From Acanthosepion lycidas (lineage: Eukaryota; Mollusca; Cephalopoda; Sepiida; Sepiidae): a stretch of DNA of 64,000 bases. The notes below the pieces were generated by a model that ran no database searches, was not told the DNA's origin, and saw only the letters and a program-made list of their open reading frames with translations. The position numbers were made by a program, and so were the translations under genes. This document shows positions 32,700 to 44,900 of the stretch, piece after piece. Location: the NCBI GenBank assembly GCA_963932145.1, contig OZ010573.1, positions 88,056,163-88,120,162 on the forward strand, written 5' to 3'. Each line of letters begins with the position of its first letter. Positions within the stretch are counted from its first letter, which is position 1.

Positions 32700-33860
32700 A
32701 ACATTTACATCTTAATATAATGAACCTTTTTTCTCAATAACAGCCAGCAACCCATTATTCAGTGATTTTGTTAAATGTTTTGCTTCAACAGGCTCAATTT
32801 CTGACATCGTGGTGTTGTTTCACATAGGTCTGCTATGCTGCCATATTGTTTGCCACCTTCATATAAATTCATCTTCACAAATGGTCATTCATTTTCGATC
32901 GGGACTTAATGATGGCCATTTCTTAATAAACATGTGTACTAAAAAAATCACGGGTTTCTTTAGATGCATGAGAAGGAGTATTGTGGTGCATAAATAGAAA
33001 CTACGTTTTGAAACTTTGAGTCTATGACTTTTAGCCTTCAACGAACATCTTGATCATGAAGTTGCAATAGTTAGCACTGTTCAAAGTAACTACGTCATTG
33101 AATATCAATGGTCCAATAATGGTTTTGCACACAACTCTCGTCCATAGCATCAAACTGCCGCCTACTTGATACTTTTTAAACTACGTACATGTATCGGATA
33201 AAATCAATCCTTTGGCGCATTTATCGGGTCCATCAAGTGTCACCCAAATCTGTGAAAATTACTTCTGAAAATTCAATTTTCATGCATTTCTTGGCCTAAA
33301 TTTGCTTTACCTTTGTCTATGATATTTTTGTAACATCACAATTTGTAAAATATTCTAAATCTTTTGTTCTTTTTGACTTCCTAAACACTAACTTGTTCAA
33401 GGATTTGTGCACTGGTTAACAGTGGTTGTTTCGTTATCAGTATAACCCGGATATAAGAGAGTTGTGGGGACCGGAGATTACGTCTCTTATATCCGTGTTT
33501 CTCTTATATCCGGGTTTGGTCTATTTTATATACATTAACACAGGCTCTAATCTGGGACCAGAGAAAATTTCTGTTATATCCGGGTTTCAATTATATCCGG
33601 GTTTCTTATATCCGGGTTACACTGTAACTCGCTTTAGTTTACATTCCCCTTGGGGAGACAAGTTCGTAAAGCATTTTCCTTTGCTTCTATTTTTCAACTT
33701 AGTCATATTTTCAACAGCTTCGTTTATCGTTCGATGATCTATGCGAACCTCCTCTGATATCTCCAGTGTGAACATTGTCTCACTCAACATCGTTGCTATT
33801 TTATCTTTTTCAGCATTTGTTAAATCTTTCCACTACCGATGTTCCAACATATATTGTGAA
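32700..33860 (-). pseudogene. Tc1/mariner-like transposase pseudogene, split by a MITE
   Basis: Minus-strand order: NDVE..NVHTGDI and an HRTINEAVENMTKLK-like helix-turn-helix part (33840-33680), the 187-base MITE, then TKQPLLTSAQILEQ (33420), GGSLMLWTRVVCKTIIGPL (33150), TLNSANYCNFMIKMF, FLFMHHNTPSHASKETRDFF and a decayed tail to about 32700. This is the layout of a mariner-type DDE/D transposase. The second Asp block reads MHHNT, so the catalytic residue is lost. There are many stops. Confidence 0.8.
33438..33624. mobile_element. Pogo/Tigger-like MITE, 187 bases
   Basis: The ends cagtataacccggatataag and (inverted) cagtgtaacccggatataag form terminal inverted repeats of the CAGT...TATA style seen in pogo/Tigger elements. 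ta follows the right end directly and lies one base off the left end. The unit ttatatccgggttt recurs in tandem and inverted inside. It interrupts the mariner pseudogene and is therefore younger. Confidence 0.75.
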
Positions 33861-34014
33861 AAGTAGGACAAAATGTTTTACTAGATGTCAGGGACTCTAA
33901 AGTGGTATTAGTTTAATCTGCTTAATAATTTCAGACTACATTCGTTTTATGATAAATCCAATAACTTTGAAAGAGTACGTTGAAACTACCTCAAAATTTA
34001 AATCAAGCCACGTC

Positions 34015-34277
34015 GTTTTGAATATTTATTGCATTAAGAAAATGTAATTATGACACGAGGCCGAAAAAAAGGGGAAAGGGGTTGAGTCTGGTCTTAACTA
34101 ACTGTCCTATACCTAGCTAATCCGATTCACGACCCATTCATACGTTACAATTTCCACATTCACCACAAGAACTCGTCCGTCACCAATCAATCAATACACC
34201 ATAATACCACATTCTCACGAGTGAGAGCTACAAAACGCGCGCCGTGACATAAAAAATTTAAAGCAGATTTGTTTTGA
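34015..34277 (-). mobile_element. Tx1-like LINE tail fragment, minus strand
   Basis: The segment 34022-34270 carries tttatt (complement of AATAAA), gacacgaggcc, tatcctatacctagctaatc and acaagaactcgtccgtcacc, as in the tails at 3887-4700. gttttga on both sides (34015-34021, 34271-34277) may be its target duplication. It is about 250 bases, the same length as tail copy 2. Confidence 0.8.
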
Positions 34278-36289
34278 TGTATAAATTAATCGTTTAACAT
34301 TCGACTAAAATCTTTCAAATCGAAAACGAGTTGTTGGTGATTTGCATAATAACTTCAGACGGACTGTATATTACATTGTTCTTGGATCTCACTCGCCCGG
34401 CTGACTTTGTTTCAAATCTCTCATGCTATTTAGTTTTGTTTTTATCAATTCGAATGTTCTCAGTTATGTTTATATTCGGTGATCATGCAAAACTAATGCG
34501 GTTTAAAACCTGTCAGCTATTCAAGCAGAACGTCGATGGGTATTGTTTTGGTAAGAACAGACTACGCAGTAAGAAGAAATATGAAATGCAGAATACGCTA
34601 ATAAACTGCATTATTTAAGTTTCTTATTTTATTTTACACTCTTATTTTACACTCCCATGGCTTAGAAATCACGTCTTTACAAAATGGCATCCCTACAATA
34701 ATTTCCCAGTCGAAGATAATGAAACTGATATTTTTTCTCTATGGCTTCGCAGCAACCCAAACCCATTTTCACCGTTAAAGATCAATTGTCCGTTCCAGAT
34801 CTGATCCCAAATGGAGTTGTTGGGAATGGTAGATAATTCAGTGAATTCTACAACATGGCCTAAGCAAGCTTACCGTGGTTTACATCTATTGAGATTTTGG
34901 GACTAACAAACTGCCTTGTATAATGGGTGTGTTCTTGGAACGCGTTTAATATCCACATCTTACAACGTGTTTATGTTGTTGACGGAACATTCAGATCGGG
35001 GCGTCCATGTCTTGATAAGCAATAACTGAAATAGCGTTTTTTTTTTTTTTTCGTTTTTTCGAATTTGCTGGATTAATGTAATCCTTTTATATTTTACTCC
35101 TGATTACCAAATACGAAGAAGTCTAAATATTTCAAGCAGTTTTCAGTTCTCTGACTACTGGAGTGTAGATTCGCTTCCTGTTTATTAAAATTAGTCTTCC
35201 GTGTTGTTGATTTCAGAAAGAAAATTACATTTTTTTTTCAATTCATCCAAATATGAGGCTATTTTTCACCAAAGCGGATAAGAAAATACAGATGTTCCTT
35301 AATTTCAAACATTCTGGTATGGATTACCAGATTTTGCAAGTATGGTATTACTTCAGAGCCACTTCCTGCTTAAATATAGCCATGATATACTTAATGAACT
35401 TTAGAAATATTAAAAAAAAAACGAAAACAAGTAAATCAGTTAGTATATATAAATTATGATAAATAATTTAATTATAACCAAAACGAAATCTTTCCCATAA
35501 TAAATGAGTCTGTATATTAATGTGAAATCTTTTATGGGACAGAGGTTGTATTTAATTTCCATATTATTCCATATCAATGAATTTAATTCAGTGGTAAATC
35601 ATAGATATTGAACGCTATATAGTGAGAAGGTAAGATAAAACTCACTGGATAAATACTTGCAAAGATACGGACTTATTGATTCACTCTCTTGATGAAATCC
35701 AATAAATACTTAAATAAAATACAATACACAAAAAGTATTTCATGTCCGTAATAAATGCAACAAACTATCAAGCAATGAAACACTTTTTAAACTGAAAACT
35801 GAAAGGCATGAATCCACATATCGCATCACGTTTTCAATCCTACGTGACGGAATGACAAAAGTAAACACTTTCTTGTAATAATTGGTTAAACAGCTACTGT
35901 AGAATATGTTACTTGTATAAAACTTCCAAGGGAACCAATGCATTTCTAAAGAAAAAAAAAGGGCTGAACAGGAATTGTCTGCATTGATTCCTTTGCCTTG
36001 TGCCATCTTTTGCTATGTGGACATAGTAAATAAACACCACCTCAACTTCTGTCATATTAGAGGTACCGTGAAAAACATATGGACAATGGTCAACAGAGAA
36101 GTAAAAGAGAAGTTATCAAATCATTACCCAGTATCTACAAGCTCAGTCATTATCTGTAAGGCTGTTATTACCATTATCAATTTTTTCGCTATAAAATCCC
36201 ATAAATTATTATATGTATGAATGTAATACAATTATTACTTAATTAAAGGATTTATATTATTCCTGAGAACACTATCACTAAACATTATA
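34278..36289. other. Spacer, nothing recognised
   Basis: About 2 kb. Short frames at 34331, 35253, 35740 and 35975 have no recognisable domain. Confidence 0.5.
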
Positions 36290-37110
36290 TTATGGAAGAA
36301 ATAGTAACCATCTATTCCCAACTAGGCATTTATGGTGATGACATCGCATTTACTCCTGTCTCAATAGCAAATCCGTCAGATCAGATAAATTAAACCTGGA
36401 ATATGCTTTTGAAAAGGACCTCCAATTAGTGGTTAACTAAGACAAGAAATGGCTTGCAAGTTTTTACGCCTCCAAAACAAAGCTGCTCTCATTTAATGAC
36501 CATAGAGAAACTTTCCGGTTACAATCAGCGTGGATGACGCTAGACTCAAGGAGAGCAACACACTGCGCATTCTTGCCCTCCCGTTTTCAAGTAGATCGCC
36601 TACATCAAATCAATAGCTGCATCAACTGCAAGGAAGGTTGGGTCATTGGGTCATGCCAGAAGATTTTTTTTTCCGACAGGATCTATTTTGCACATTTACA
36701 AATCTATCATTCGCCTGTGCATTGAATATCTTGTCTGGTGCTTCTGCTATACAACTAGATATTCTTAACAAAATCCAAAGAAAGATCTTCAATATTATCC
36801 ATCAGGATAAGGTATCTCAAAGATTTGACGTGGCCACCCTCTGTCTTTTCTACAAATATTTTCATAGCAACTTCTCTAACGATCTTTTTTTTTTGATACC
36901 CCGAATACATGAATTTAAGCATACTACTAGATTGGGATCTAGGTCTCATATTTTCCTGCTGAAATATCTAAATGCAACTTCCAATTCTACTGTAACAGTT
37001 TCTTTTCTCGGACTTCCAACCTGAGGAATTCACTTCCATACTTCCATGGTAACCACAATTTTCAAAAAATTAAATGCAACGTCAATGGCTAATTTCTGTC
37101 ATCTTGAACT
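36290..37110 (+). pseudogene. Jockey/CR1-like LINE RT fragment (motif C to C-terminus)
   Basis: The plus strand reads, with shifts, GIYGDDIAF (catalytic YADD with Y-A changed), KSVRSDKLNLEYAFEKDLQL, WLASFYASKTKLLSFNDHRE, then SAIQLDILNKIQRKIFNIIH, RFDVATLCLFYKYFHSNFS and RLGSRSHIF. The order and spacing match the post-catalytic half of a LINE RT. It is the longest piece of this family in the window, with a 128-codon open stretch, but frameshifts at about 36520 and 36640 disable it. Confidence 0.78.
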
Positions 37111-38545
37111 TTTCTCAATCCTTCCTATTCACTGACACTTTCATCCTTCGTAAACCTCTACGTGATATTGGAACCTCGTCTTGCTTGTATTGAAACAATT
37201 AAAAAAATTCCCGGTTCTGTTTTAAGGTTGTGCATGGATTTTGATGTTTATTTGATAGATTTGCAGAATTTACTTTTGATAAAATTTTCTCCATATGGAT
37301 TTATTTCCAGATTTAGGAACATACTAAAAATACAATTTAGCAAAACGCCTTCGTCATAAGGAAACAATTACTCATTTAAATTTTATGTGCGATATCTTCA
37401 TAAATAATCACTATCCTTCTGCAATGTCTACACTACACTACATTCATCAGGATATTTCTTTTCTTTCCTTTCTTTTTTTTTTTTTTTTTTTTTTGCGCAA
37501 AATATTTTCTCTCTTTCAGTATAAAAGAGAAATTCTTTCTGGGTATAATATAATTTTATTTTATTCTGAACTCCAACATCTGTGCAGCATCTTTGGTTAG
37601 AATTTGATCTCTCATTAAGTCATTACGTTCATCCGGAGAGAATGGTTGCGTCTCATTCATTTAACATATTCAGGTAAATTTTTTTTTCGTATTCAGCATT
37701 TTCATTCTCTGATATTTCTCCATACCCAACATTAATAGATGGTATAATCTTATCTGCTGCATGCGTATAGCTGATGGAAGATTAGTGATATTTTTTTGGT
37801 TCTAATTATTCTATTATCAAATTTTTCAGGAACAAAAATGGTAATCGTTATTATGAAATGGGGTCCCCTGTAGAATACCAAAAACAAGGGCTTTGTTCTT
37901 AACCTCATCTCATTGTTTAATTCCTCAATATAAATCGAGCAAACAGTGAACGCCGCGTGTACTTTCATTGTCTACATTTTTTTTTAATTTTCAAAGAGAC
38001 AATGTATGTTTTTTCGATCGAAGAAACCGATTTGTTTTAACAGGTGTTGTGGATTTGAATCAACCCAAAACAGAGAAATAAGTGAGAAAGTCTTTTTTAA
38101 ATATAAAATATTTTTATTTTCGTATTTTTATAGCTAGATTTTACTTAACGTGTATGAGTATTACCGTTTTTACAGTCCTTGTTTGTAGGTGTTTGTTAAA
38201 ATTAAAAGAAATGTGATTTCTTAGCGTGTATGTGTGAAAAAGAGAGCCAAGGGAGAAAGTGGGGAGGAAAGTGTAAGTGTAACGTAGCTTTGTAAAGAAG
38301 AGTGTAAATGTCATGTAACTTGTTGAGAAAGCTTGAGTAGGGAACGTGTAAGTGTAGTTTGGTATGTAAGAGTGTATGACTCACGTATCTTGGTGAGGGA
38401 GTGCGGTGAAAGTGTAAGGGAATCTCTTTGAAGCAATGTGCGTCGTCAAATGCTGCCGTCTATATCAGACTTTTTATCTTACTGGCTTCTCTGGTCTAGA
38501 GGCTTTGCTTAAATAATTTTCTAAGGTGTCATGAAACATGCTTTT
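37111..38545. other. AT-rich spacer with a poly-T run
   Basis: A T run of more than 20 bases at about 37470-37494. No coding motif seen. Confidence 0.5.
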
Positions 38546-38577
38546 ATTTATTTATTTATTTATTTATTTATTTTTGT
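38546..38577. repeat. (TTTA)n microsatellite
   Basis: Eight tetranucleotide units. Confidence 0.95.
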
Positions 38578-40129
38578 AGGCGGGAATGACACCCATTGGT
38601 TGAAAAATGTTAAATATTTATTTTCAAAGGATTAATTTACTAACTGTAAGGATGTGCGGATCTTCCGACTCATAAAATATTTATTGTCATTTGATCATTG
38701 ACTTTATTTCTGTCTTTCCTCCACATACGCTTTCCTATTCCAGAAAACAAATACATCTTCATTGATCTCCTCTTCGTCGTATGTCTACTTTCATAATCTT
38801 CTTGGAATTAAAATAGTGACTCAATCACATTTATACTTAGGGAATATTTCATGTAGGTTAATTATAATCGTCTGTCTGTTTCTTCTATTGAAGATGAGCA
38901 TATCTTTAACACATAATACCAAGACTAACAACTGAACCCACAACAGACAGTGAATATATATATGCATAAATTAACACTTTTTATTTACGGAAAAACAAGT
39001 AATAACATTCTGGAAACTTAAAATTAATATCTGTAACTAAACCGCAAAATTGTATGAGTGTACTGACTCGAATCGCGTGGCTTTTTGGAGATGATATTTC
39101 TACTTCAACTGTCAATTTTGATTTTGTAGAAATTCATTTAAAAAAAAGAAAATGCTGTAGATAAACATTAAATATTTGTCGCGGCATGTTCAGTAATGAG
39201 CCACAGGGATTTTCACAGGAAGTAATTAATTATTTATTGTGAGATCCCATTCGCTTTAAAGTCACTGAAGGTAACGTGGGGTTCAGATAAAAAGTAAAAA
39301 TGTATTATATATAGGAATAAATTTATCTTTTTGTCTATTTCGACAAAAAGATCATGAACCGCCCTTCGAAAAAATATGGATCATTGGTTTATTGACCTGT
39401 TGTAAATCGCCTGGTGCAGGCATTCTGCATATATTACAAAGGAGAAGAATGAAGCTTCCACTTAAAGAAATAGTTATTCCTTCATAATGGTAGACATAAA
39501 GTGATAAACAGATTCTAATTATATTTTTATCTCTTATAATTGAAGAAATTGAACCCTCCATATCGTGAAATCTATTCAAACAGTTTGAATGTATTTAATT
39601 TTGTGAAAGCGTGAAAAAACTCAAAACATTATGAGTGGCTGTAAAAATAACTTAAAAATTAAACAGATAATTTTCATTTGTCATTTTTCCAAATGTTTTT
39701 GGAAGAATTTAAACTTTTAAATTCTTTTATGTTTTTTCGACATTCTGTAGTATTTGTATTTGTGTTTAGGTGTGACTCATCAAGTTTGAAAAAAAAATAA
39801 AAGATTTACAGTTATTGCCTGACCAGGTAAATAAATCAAAGCGGGACGAGTTTATAACATTCTCTCTCATACACTCTCTTGATTCTTGCATAATGTCGAC
39901 GCAATATTCATGATGCCTGGCAATTTGGAAGAATGTAGCTGTTGTGTTTATTAGCTACTTGACAATGTCAAAATACAACACATAGCCAGGGAATAAATAT
40001 GGAGCATCTTAATTTTTATGTATATCCTAAAAATGACCTGGTTCATGGGATTTTTCCTTATAGGTACGTTTACAGTAACGAGAAAAGTGTTGTTTAATTT
40101 TATATCAGGTCACACATTTTTTTTTTAAG
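38578..40129. other. AT-rich spacer, nothing recognised
   Basis: No repeat copy or coding motif seen in about 1.5 kb. Confidence 0.5.
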
Positions 40130-40480
40130 CATTTCACCCCAAGCAAAGACGGGAGTCACTAGGACGCAAGGGGTTACAGAAAATTTAGAGCAAGATCAGA
40201 TAGGAGTGATAGAAGAAAGGATGAGGGTAGTGGATAGATCAAGGCAACTGGAGATGTCGATTGACATTACACTTGAATAGCTAGAGATTATAGCTCACAG
40301 GGAAACAGGAATGGGGAAGGGAGTTCCACTGGCGAGAGGTGCGAGACATGAAGCTATTGGAGTAGAAGAGACGGCTACATTTAGGAGTTTCGACAGTGAA
40401 GGGGTGAGAGCGGAATGCCAGCCTCGTATAGCGCTTGAACTCATAACGTTTGGGAACCAGCGAATGCAGAATTATCCTAA
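40130..40480 (-). pseudogene. Jockey/CR1-like LINE RT C-terminal end
   Basis: The minus strand reads YTRLAFRSHPFTVETPKCS, then YSNSFMSRTSRQWNSLPHSC and LFKCNVNRHLQLP. These are the last blocks of the LINE RT family also present at 54230-54760 on the same strand, with which the nucleotide sequence aligns (aagggagttccac in both). The 90-codon plus-strand frame here is its shadow. Confidence 0.78.
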
Positions 40481-40669
40481 TTTTAAAAATGAAAAGAACT
40501 TAATCTTAATTCTTCTGAATCATTTTGCATCCCTAACCACAAATTTTAAAATCCCAGTTCGACTTAAAAACCACTACAGATAAATCATGCCATATTCTAA
40601 AAAACTTACCCCAGCCAAATATCAAGTTTAAATGAGGAAGCTTATATGAATATTTATCTTTTATGACAG

Positions 40670-41640
40670 GCGAGCCAAAATATTGTAGCATTTAGCAGTT
40701 TTTCTCCCCACTCCGTCCTGCAATCCATTCATAAAAGCACGTCAGGTAGGTGGCTCTTCCCTATTTCTCTTACCCCTATAAGATATGAGTTTTCCAATAC
40801 AATCTCTCTGATTTTGTGTTCAAGGAATTTCAGCGACATCTTCCTGATTCTGAGCATACAATATTTTGCTGCTTATAAGAAGTATGTTTTTCCTATAAAA
40901 TATCCCCAGAAACCATATAAATCGGTGACGGAATTATAAGTTTGACGTGTGGGAATGAGCATCAGCTTCTCAATTGCTTTCAATTCTGGGCCCTTGAAAG
41001 TAAAACAAGTCCAGTGATTCAAAAGTAAAATAAAATTTTGAGAGAGGCTATTTATGCTGAGATATTAAATTCCTGTTACAGTAGCACCTATTTGAATAAC
41101 AACTTCCACTTTTCTTTATATCTTATAGCACTATTTTATGTTTTAACCTACATATAACTTAACCTTATTTCAGTAATTAACCTAATTTAAAGTTAGTGGT
41201 CCATCCTGATTTGCGATGAATTCGGCATTATTAGTGATAATAATGTTAATTTTCAGTGGTATTATATACTAAAACTTCACTTCTAGTTATTAAAGTCTGA
41301 ATGTGTTTCCATAAAATTTAGTATTTCTTCTCGTTCTGTGATGAATTTTTCATGATTAATTAGATTTTCATACTGACACATGTTATTCAGCGAGTAAAAT
41401 TGGGGATAGTGTATATATAGTTTTTACAATGTATTCCTTTAAAATGTGTCTGTGAGGGTCTAATTCCTCCGTACGTCTTATAAGCAGTAAAATAAGGTAA
41501 CTGTTAAGTTTGGGGTCATTTGCTTTAAGACCTCCACCTTACTTACTGTCCATAGGATTCTCGGTATCCTTCGGTAAAACCAAATTTATGTTGCCTCCAG
41601 GCTTCTCCTTATGAGTGGGTAGATTGTTCAGCATTCACTG
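40670..41640 (-). pseudogene. RTE LINE RT C-terminal pieces, interrupted
   Basis: The minus strand reads LLYDSEC, then RRSLEAT and WFYRRIPRILWT (41460-41640), and further down LENSYLIG with a WIAGRSGEKN-like block (40680-40830). These blocks are normally about 40 residues apart in the RTE RT tail. Here some 550 bases of unclear sequence lie between, so an insertion or two copies are involved. Confidence 0.62.
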
Positions 41641-42648
41641 TCGTATAACAGGATTGCAAGAAAAAAATAATAGCTTAAATATTTGATAACGGATGTGGAA
41701 AAAAGAAGATAGGGCGTAGCAAGACAGATTTGACATCCGGGTGACTCCACTTAGTTTGTGTCGGGTGAGTAAAAACTATTTTCTTCCGTCAAATGAAACA
41801 GGAAGTCTCTAAAAAATTGCCTTTTTTTTTTGATAGCTTAATGGCGAATTATATTCGTTTTGCAAATGACAGACACTATTTGTCCGCAATTGATTTTTTT
41901 CCTGCATTTTATGTTCACTTTAGAACTACCAAAATGCAACATATTTTTCCTTAACTTAAGATTAACGTCTTTTTCTTTTTTTCTTTTTTTTTTTTTTTTG
42001 TTACTCTCTGGTGACATTAGATTTAATCTCAACTTTCTTCTTTTCAACCTTCAACACTTCGCATTAAATTCTTTCCATAATGTCATTTTATAATCCTATT
42101 CAATTTCAACATTTCTTTTAAAGAAATAGTAAACAATAAAATGAAAGCACAATATGGAACGTCGGATTTAGTGATAAAATAAATTTTAATTAATGTTTCA
42201 TTTAACATTTTTTTTAAATAGTTACGCGTATTTCTAGAGAGTAAAAATGAATAGTAATATGGTGGACTAGAGATAATTCTAAGTATATGAGACTCGAATT
42301 CCAATTTTGTCGAAAACTAATTCTTTACTTATTAAATCTAAAAATGATCGGAACGATACAATCCACAAGGTGGAAAAGCATCTAAATCAAAAGAAAATAT
42401 AATTACATTTCGAACGGAGACTAATTTATCTCTTCCACAGAGATCAGAGCACGAAGTAGATTGACATCTACACTTATTTATTTACCATTTCTCCATACTT
42501 TGAGCCCTGTTTTTGGTTTTATTATTCAATACGGTTTGAAGTGATGCTTAACATTTTAAGTTTAAAAAAGAATAATAATGAATAAAAAGCATATTGAAAA
42601 TTATTCATCTCCGAAATTCAAACAACTTATGTCTTTCGTCTTTTTTGT
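41641..42648. other. AT-rich spacer with poly-T, nothing recognised
   Basis: No element recognised. T runs at 41820 and 41980. Confidence 0.5.
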
Positions 42649-42808
42649 TTACAGTGATGTTCACCCTGTACAAGTTCCAAGATCAACTCGTGTGAGATGG
42701 TTACAGAGCACCACCCCAAGCAAAAGGATAATGACACTAAGAGGAAAGGAGCAACCGGAATTAAGAGATGGAAAACCCAACCCTAAACAAGAAATAAACC
42801 TCTACTAG
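42649..42808 (+). other. Weak candidate terminal exon
   Basis: A pyrimidine-rich stretch ending ttttttgtttacag could be a splice acceptor. From it one frame stays open for 50 codons (DVHPVQVPRSTRVRW onward, Lys/Arg/Pro rich) to TAG at 42806, followed by AATAAA-like words near 42840. I do not recognise the peptide, no partner exon is visible, and chance is a serious alternative. Confidence 0.2.
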
Positions 42809-43759
42809 GTCCTATATAAAATACATTAAATAATGAAAATAAAATAAAAATGAAGAGAAAATAGTAGTCAATAAAAATGAAGAGAAAATAGTAGTGACTT
42901 ACTGTATATAGCTCACATATCAAGTACTTCGGACATATCACGACCAATATTATTTATGTTTATTTTATTATATAAGGTATAAACTGGCATATATTATAAT
43001 ATTAATAAACCATTTTAAATGGATTCTTAATTCAAACTTAAAATAAATCTGCTTCTTAACAAGGTTTTCCATGAGCTACAGTTTTAATTGTCTTGTATAG
43101 TTACTATAAACTCTAAATAATTGAAAATTTCTATTTTCTGAAATGTTTCAATCCAAGATTTGCCAATATAATTTAAGAAGTTATAGAGATTAAATATTCA
43201 TATAATTCAATAAAAATAATACTTACGTCGGTATTTCAGAAATTAAGAAAAAGAGAACGGAGCCATTCTCACGATGGCGAAAAGTGGAATGTTTCTAATT
43301 TTAAAATTTCTACGGTTTTTCGCGGGACATAATTTGTAAACACTGCATGTAGCAATCATAGAAATCATTTGACGCGAATCCATACTCGTTGGTGAATTGT
43401 CGTTCAAACGAAAACGTTAGCATTTTTTTTTTCTTTTTGCTGATTGGCAGTGGACATGATTACTACCTCCATGTTATTACCGAAAATTGTCTTTCATTAC
43501 CAATGTTTTCTCATAAATTTGTATTTTCTTTTCTTTTTCTTTTGCTTACTTAACCTTGGTCTCATTTTATATTTCTGTGTTCTTTCCTTAATTATTCGCT
43601 GCTATTTATTCCTCTTTTTCATTTTATCTTTTGTATTCTTGCTTACAAACACTATCAGAAAGTATCCATAAGCACACATAGATTTTTCTGGTAAAAATAA
43701 AATATAAACAAATTTCTCATAATTTCGAATCATTATTCTGCTTCTTATTCTATATAACA
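42809..43759. other. AT-rich spacer, nothing recognised
   Basis: A 27-base tandem duplication at about 42845-42895 (aataaaaatgaagagaaaat in each). Otherwise nothing recognised. Confidence 0.5.
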
Positions 43760-44270
43760 TGTTCTTTAATATTTTTGTTCCTCTGAATGTCTTTTTCTTA
43801 TCCCACTTCCGATTTCTTGGTAAGTCAGCCATATGCAGGCGCTCATTACGTACGTTACACACAGTTTCGCTTTTTATCTGTTGTTGTTTATATATCCTAT
43901 CAGTGTCAAATTTTCCAAGCCTTCCTTTCTCATTGTATGTCCCAACTGCTATTTCTGACTGTAATTAACTGTGTTCTTTCTGTTTCCATTTACCTAAAAG
44001 ATTCTTCGTTGATCACATACTCCGTCGATGTAATTCTCAAGATCCTTCTGTAGAACCACATCACTGATGTCTCAAGTTTCTTTTCCAATTATCATCTGCC
44101 ATATATGATCTGTGATATTACAGAGTAGCTCAACACTGCTACTAACGATGTTTTCTTGATTCTTATTACTTCTTTCAGTTTTTAGAAGACATCTTTGACT
44201 GTTATAATGAGCCTTTGTATTTCAGTGTTGTATTTTCAATCAGCTGATATAACACTTCAAATATATGAGG
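43760..44270 (-). pseudogene. RTE LINE RT C-terminal fragment
   Basis: The minus strand reads WFYRRILRITSTEYVINEES, then after shifts MRKEGLENLTLIGY and NERLHMADLPRNRKW. This is the RTE tail block seen better at 2200-2500 and 49083-49265. Confidence 0.72.
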
Positions 44271-44392
44271 AAATATAGCTTACGGTATGATATATTTATG
44301 GCATAAAGTGCACACTATCAGAGATAGAGCGTATGTAAATATAACATTTGACACTGAAATCAACTCTCAGAGGCGACAGACTGTTTCAGACG

Positions 44393-44399
<7 letters not shown>

Positions 44400-44450
<51 letters not shown>
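44400..44450. repeat. (TA)n microsatellite before a Penelope fragment
   Basis: About 25 TA units directly upstream of GIY-YIG coding remnants. Confidence 0.95.
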
Positions 44451-44454
<4 letters not shown>

Positions 44455-44900
44455 CGAATTTAAATGACCATTATGGAATTGTATTCCTGATCAATCAAAA
44501 TTCGTAAATAATTATATAGGCCACACTACAACATGTTGGACACGCAGACTCACTCTACACCTTTCTGACAATAGTTCAATTAGATCTCATTTAAATATTT
44601 ATGGAGATCTACCGGACACTATTCGTAACATACTTGTTGGCAACACTAATATAATAGCATCATCTACATGCAAAAAACAAAGGCTGAAAATAATGGAAGC
44701 CTTATTAATAAAAACAAACAAACCAACACTTAATAATATTACCTTTGAACATGGACATATCTTAACCGTGTTTTGAAAAAATGAAAACATTTTATAAAAC
44801 ATACATACAACAAACTATTTCTTATTTCAACAGTTAAAATAAAATCGTTGAAAATGGCTAAATGTATAGCCAAAAGCGCTCGAATAAAAAGAACATTTGA
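44451..44900 (+). pseudogene. Penelope-like GIY-YIG fragment of a second type
   Basis: An open stretch reads IPDQSKFVNNYIGHTTTCWT, RRLTLHLSDNSSIRSHLN, NTNIIASSTCKKQRLKIMEA, KTNKPTLNN and ends at TGA (44774-44776). This is the GIY-YIG form with YIGHT...RRLT.HL and a KRL.I.EAL helix, which differs from the form at 19083. The stretch after the stop resembles Penelope 3' sequence (gaaaatggctaaatgtatag). There is no RT part. Confidence 0.78.
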
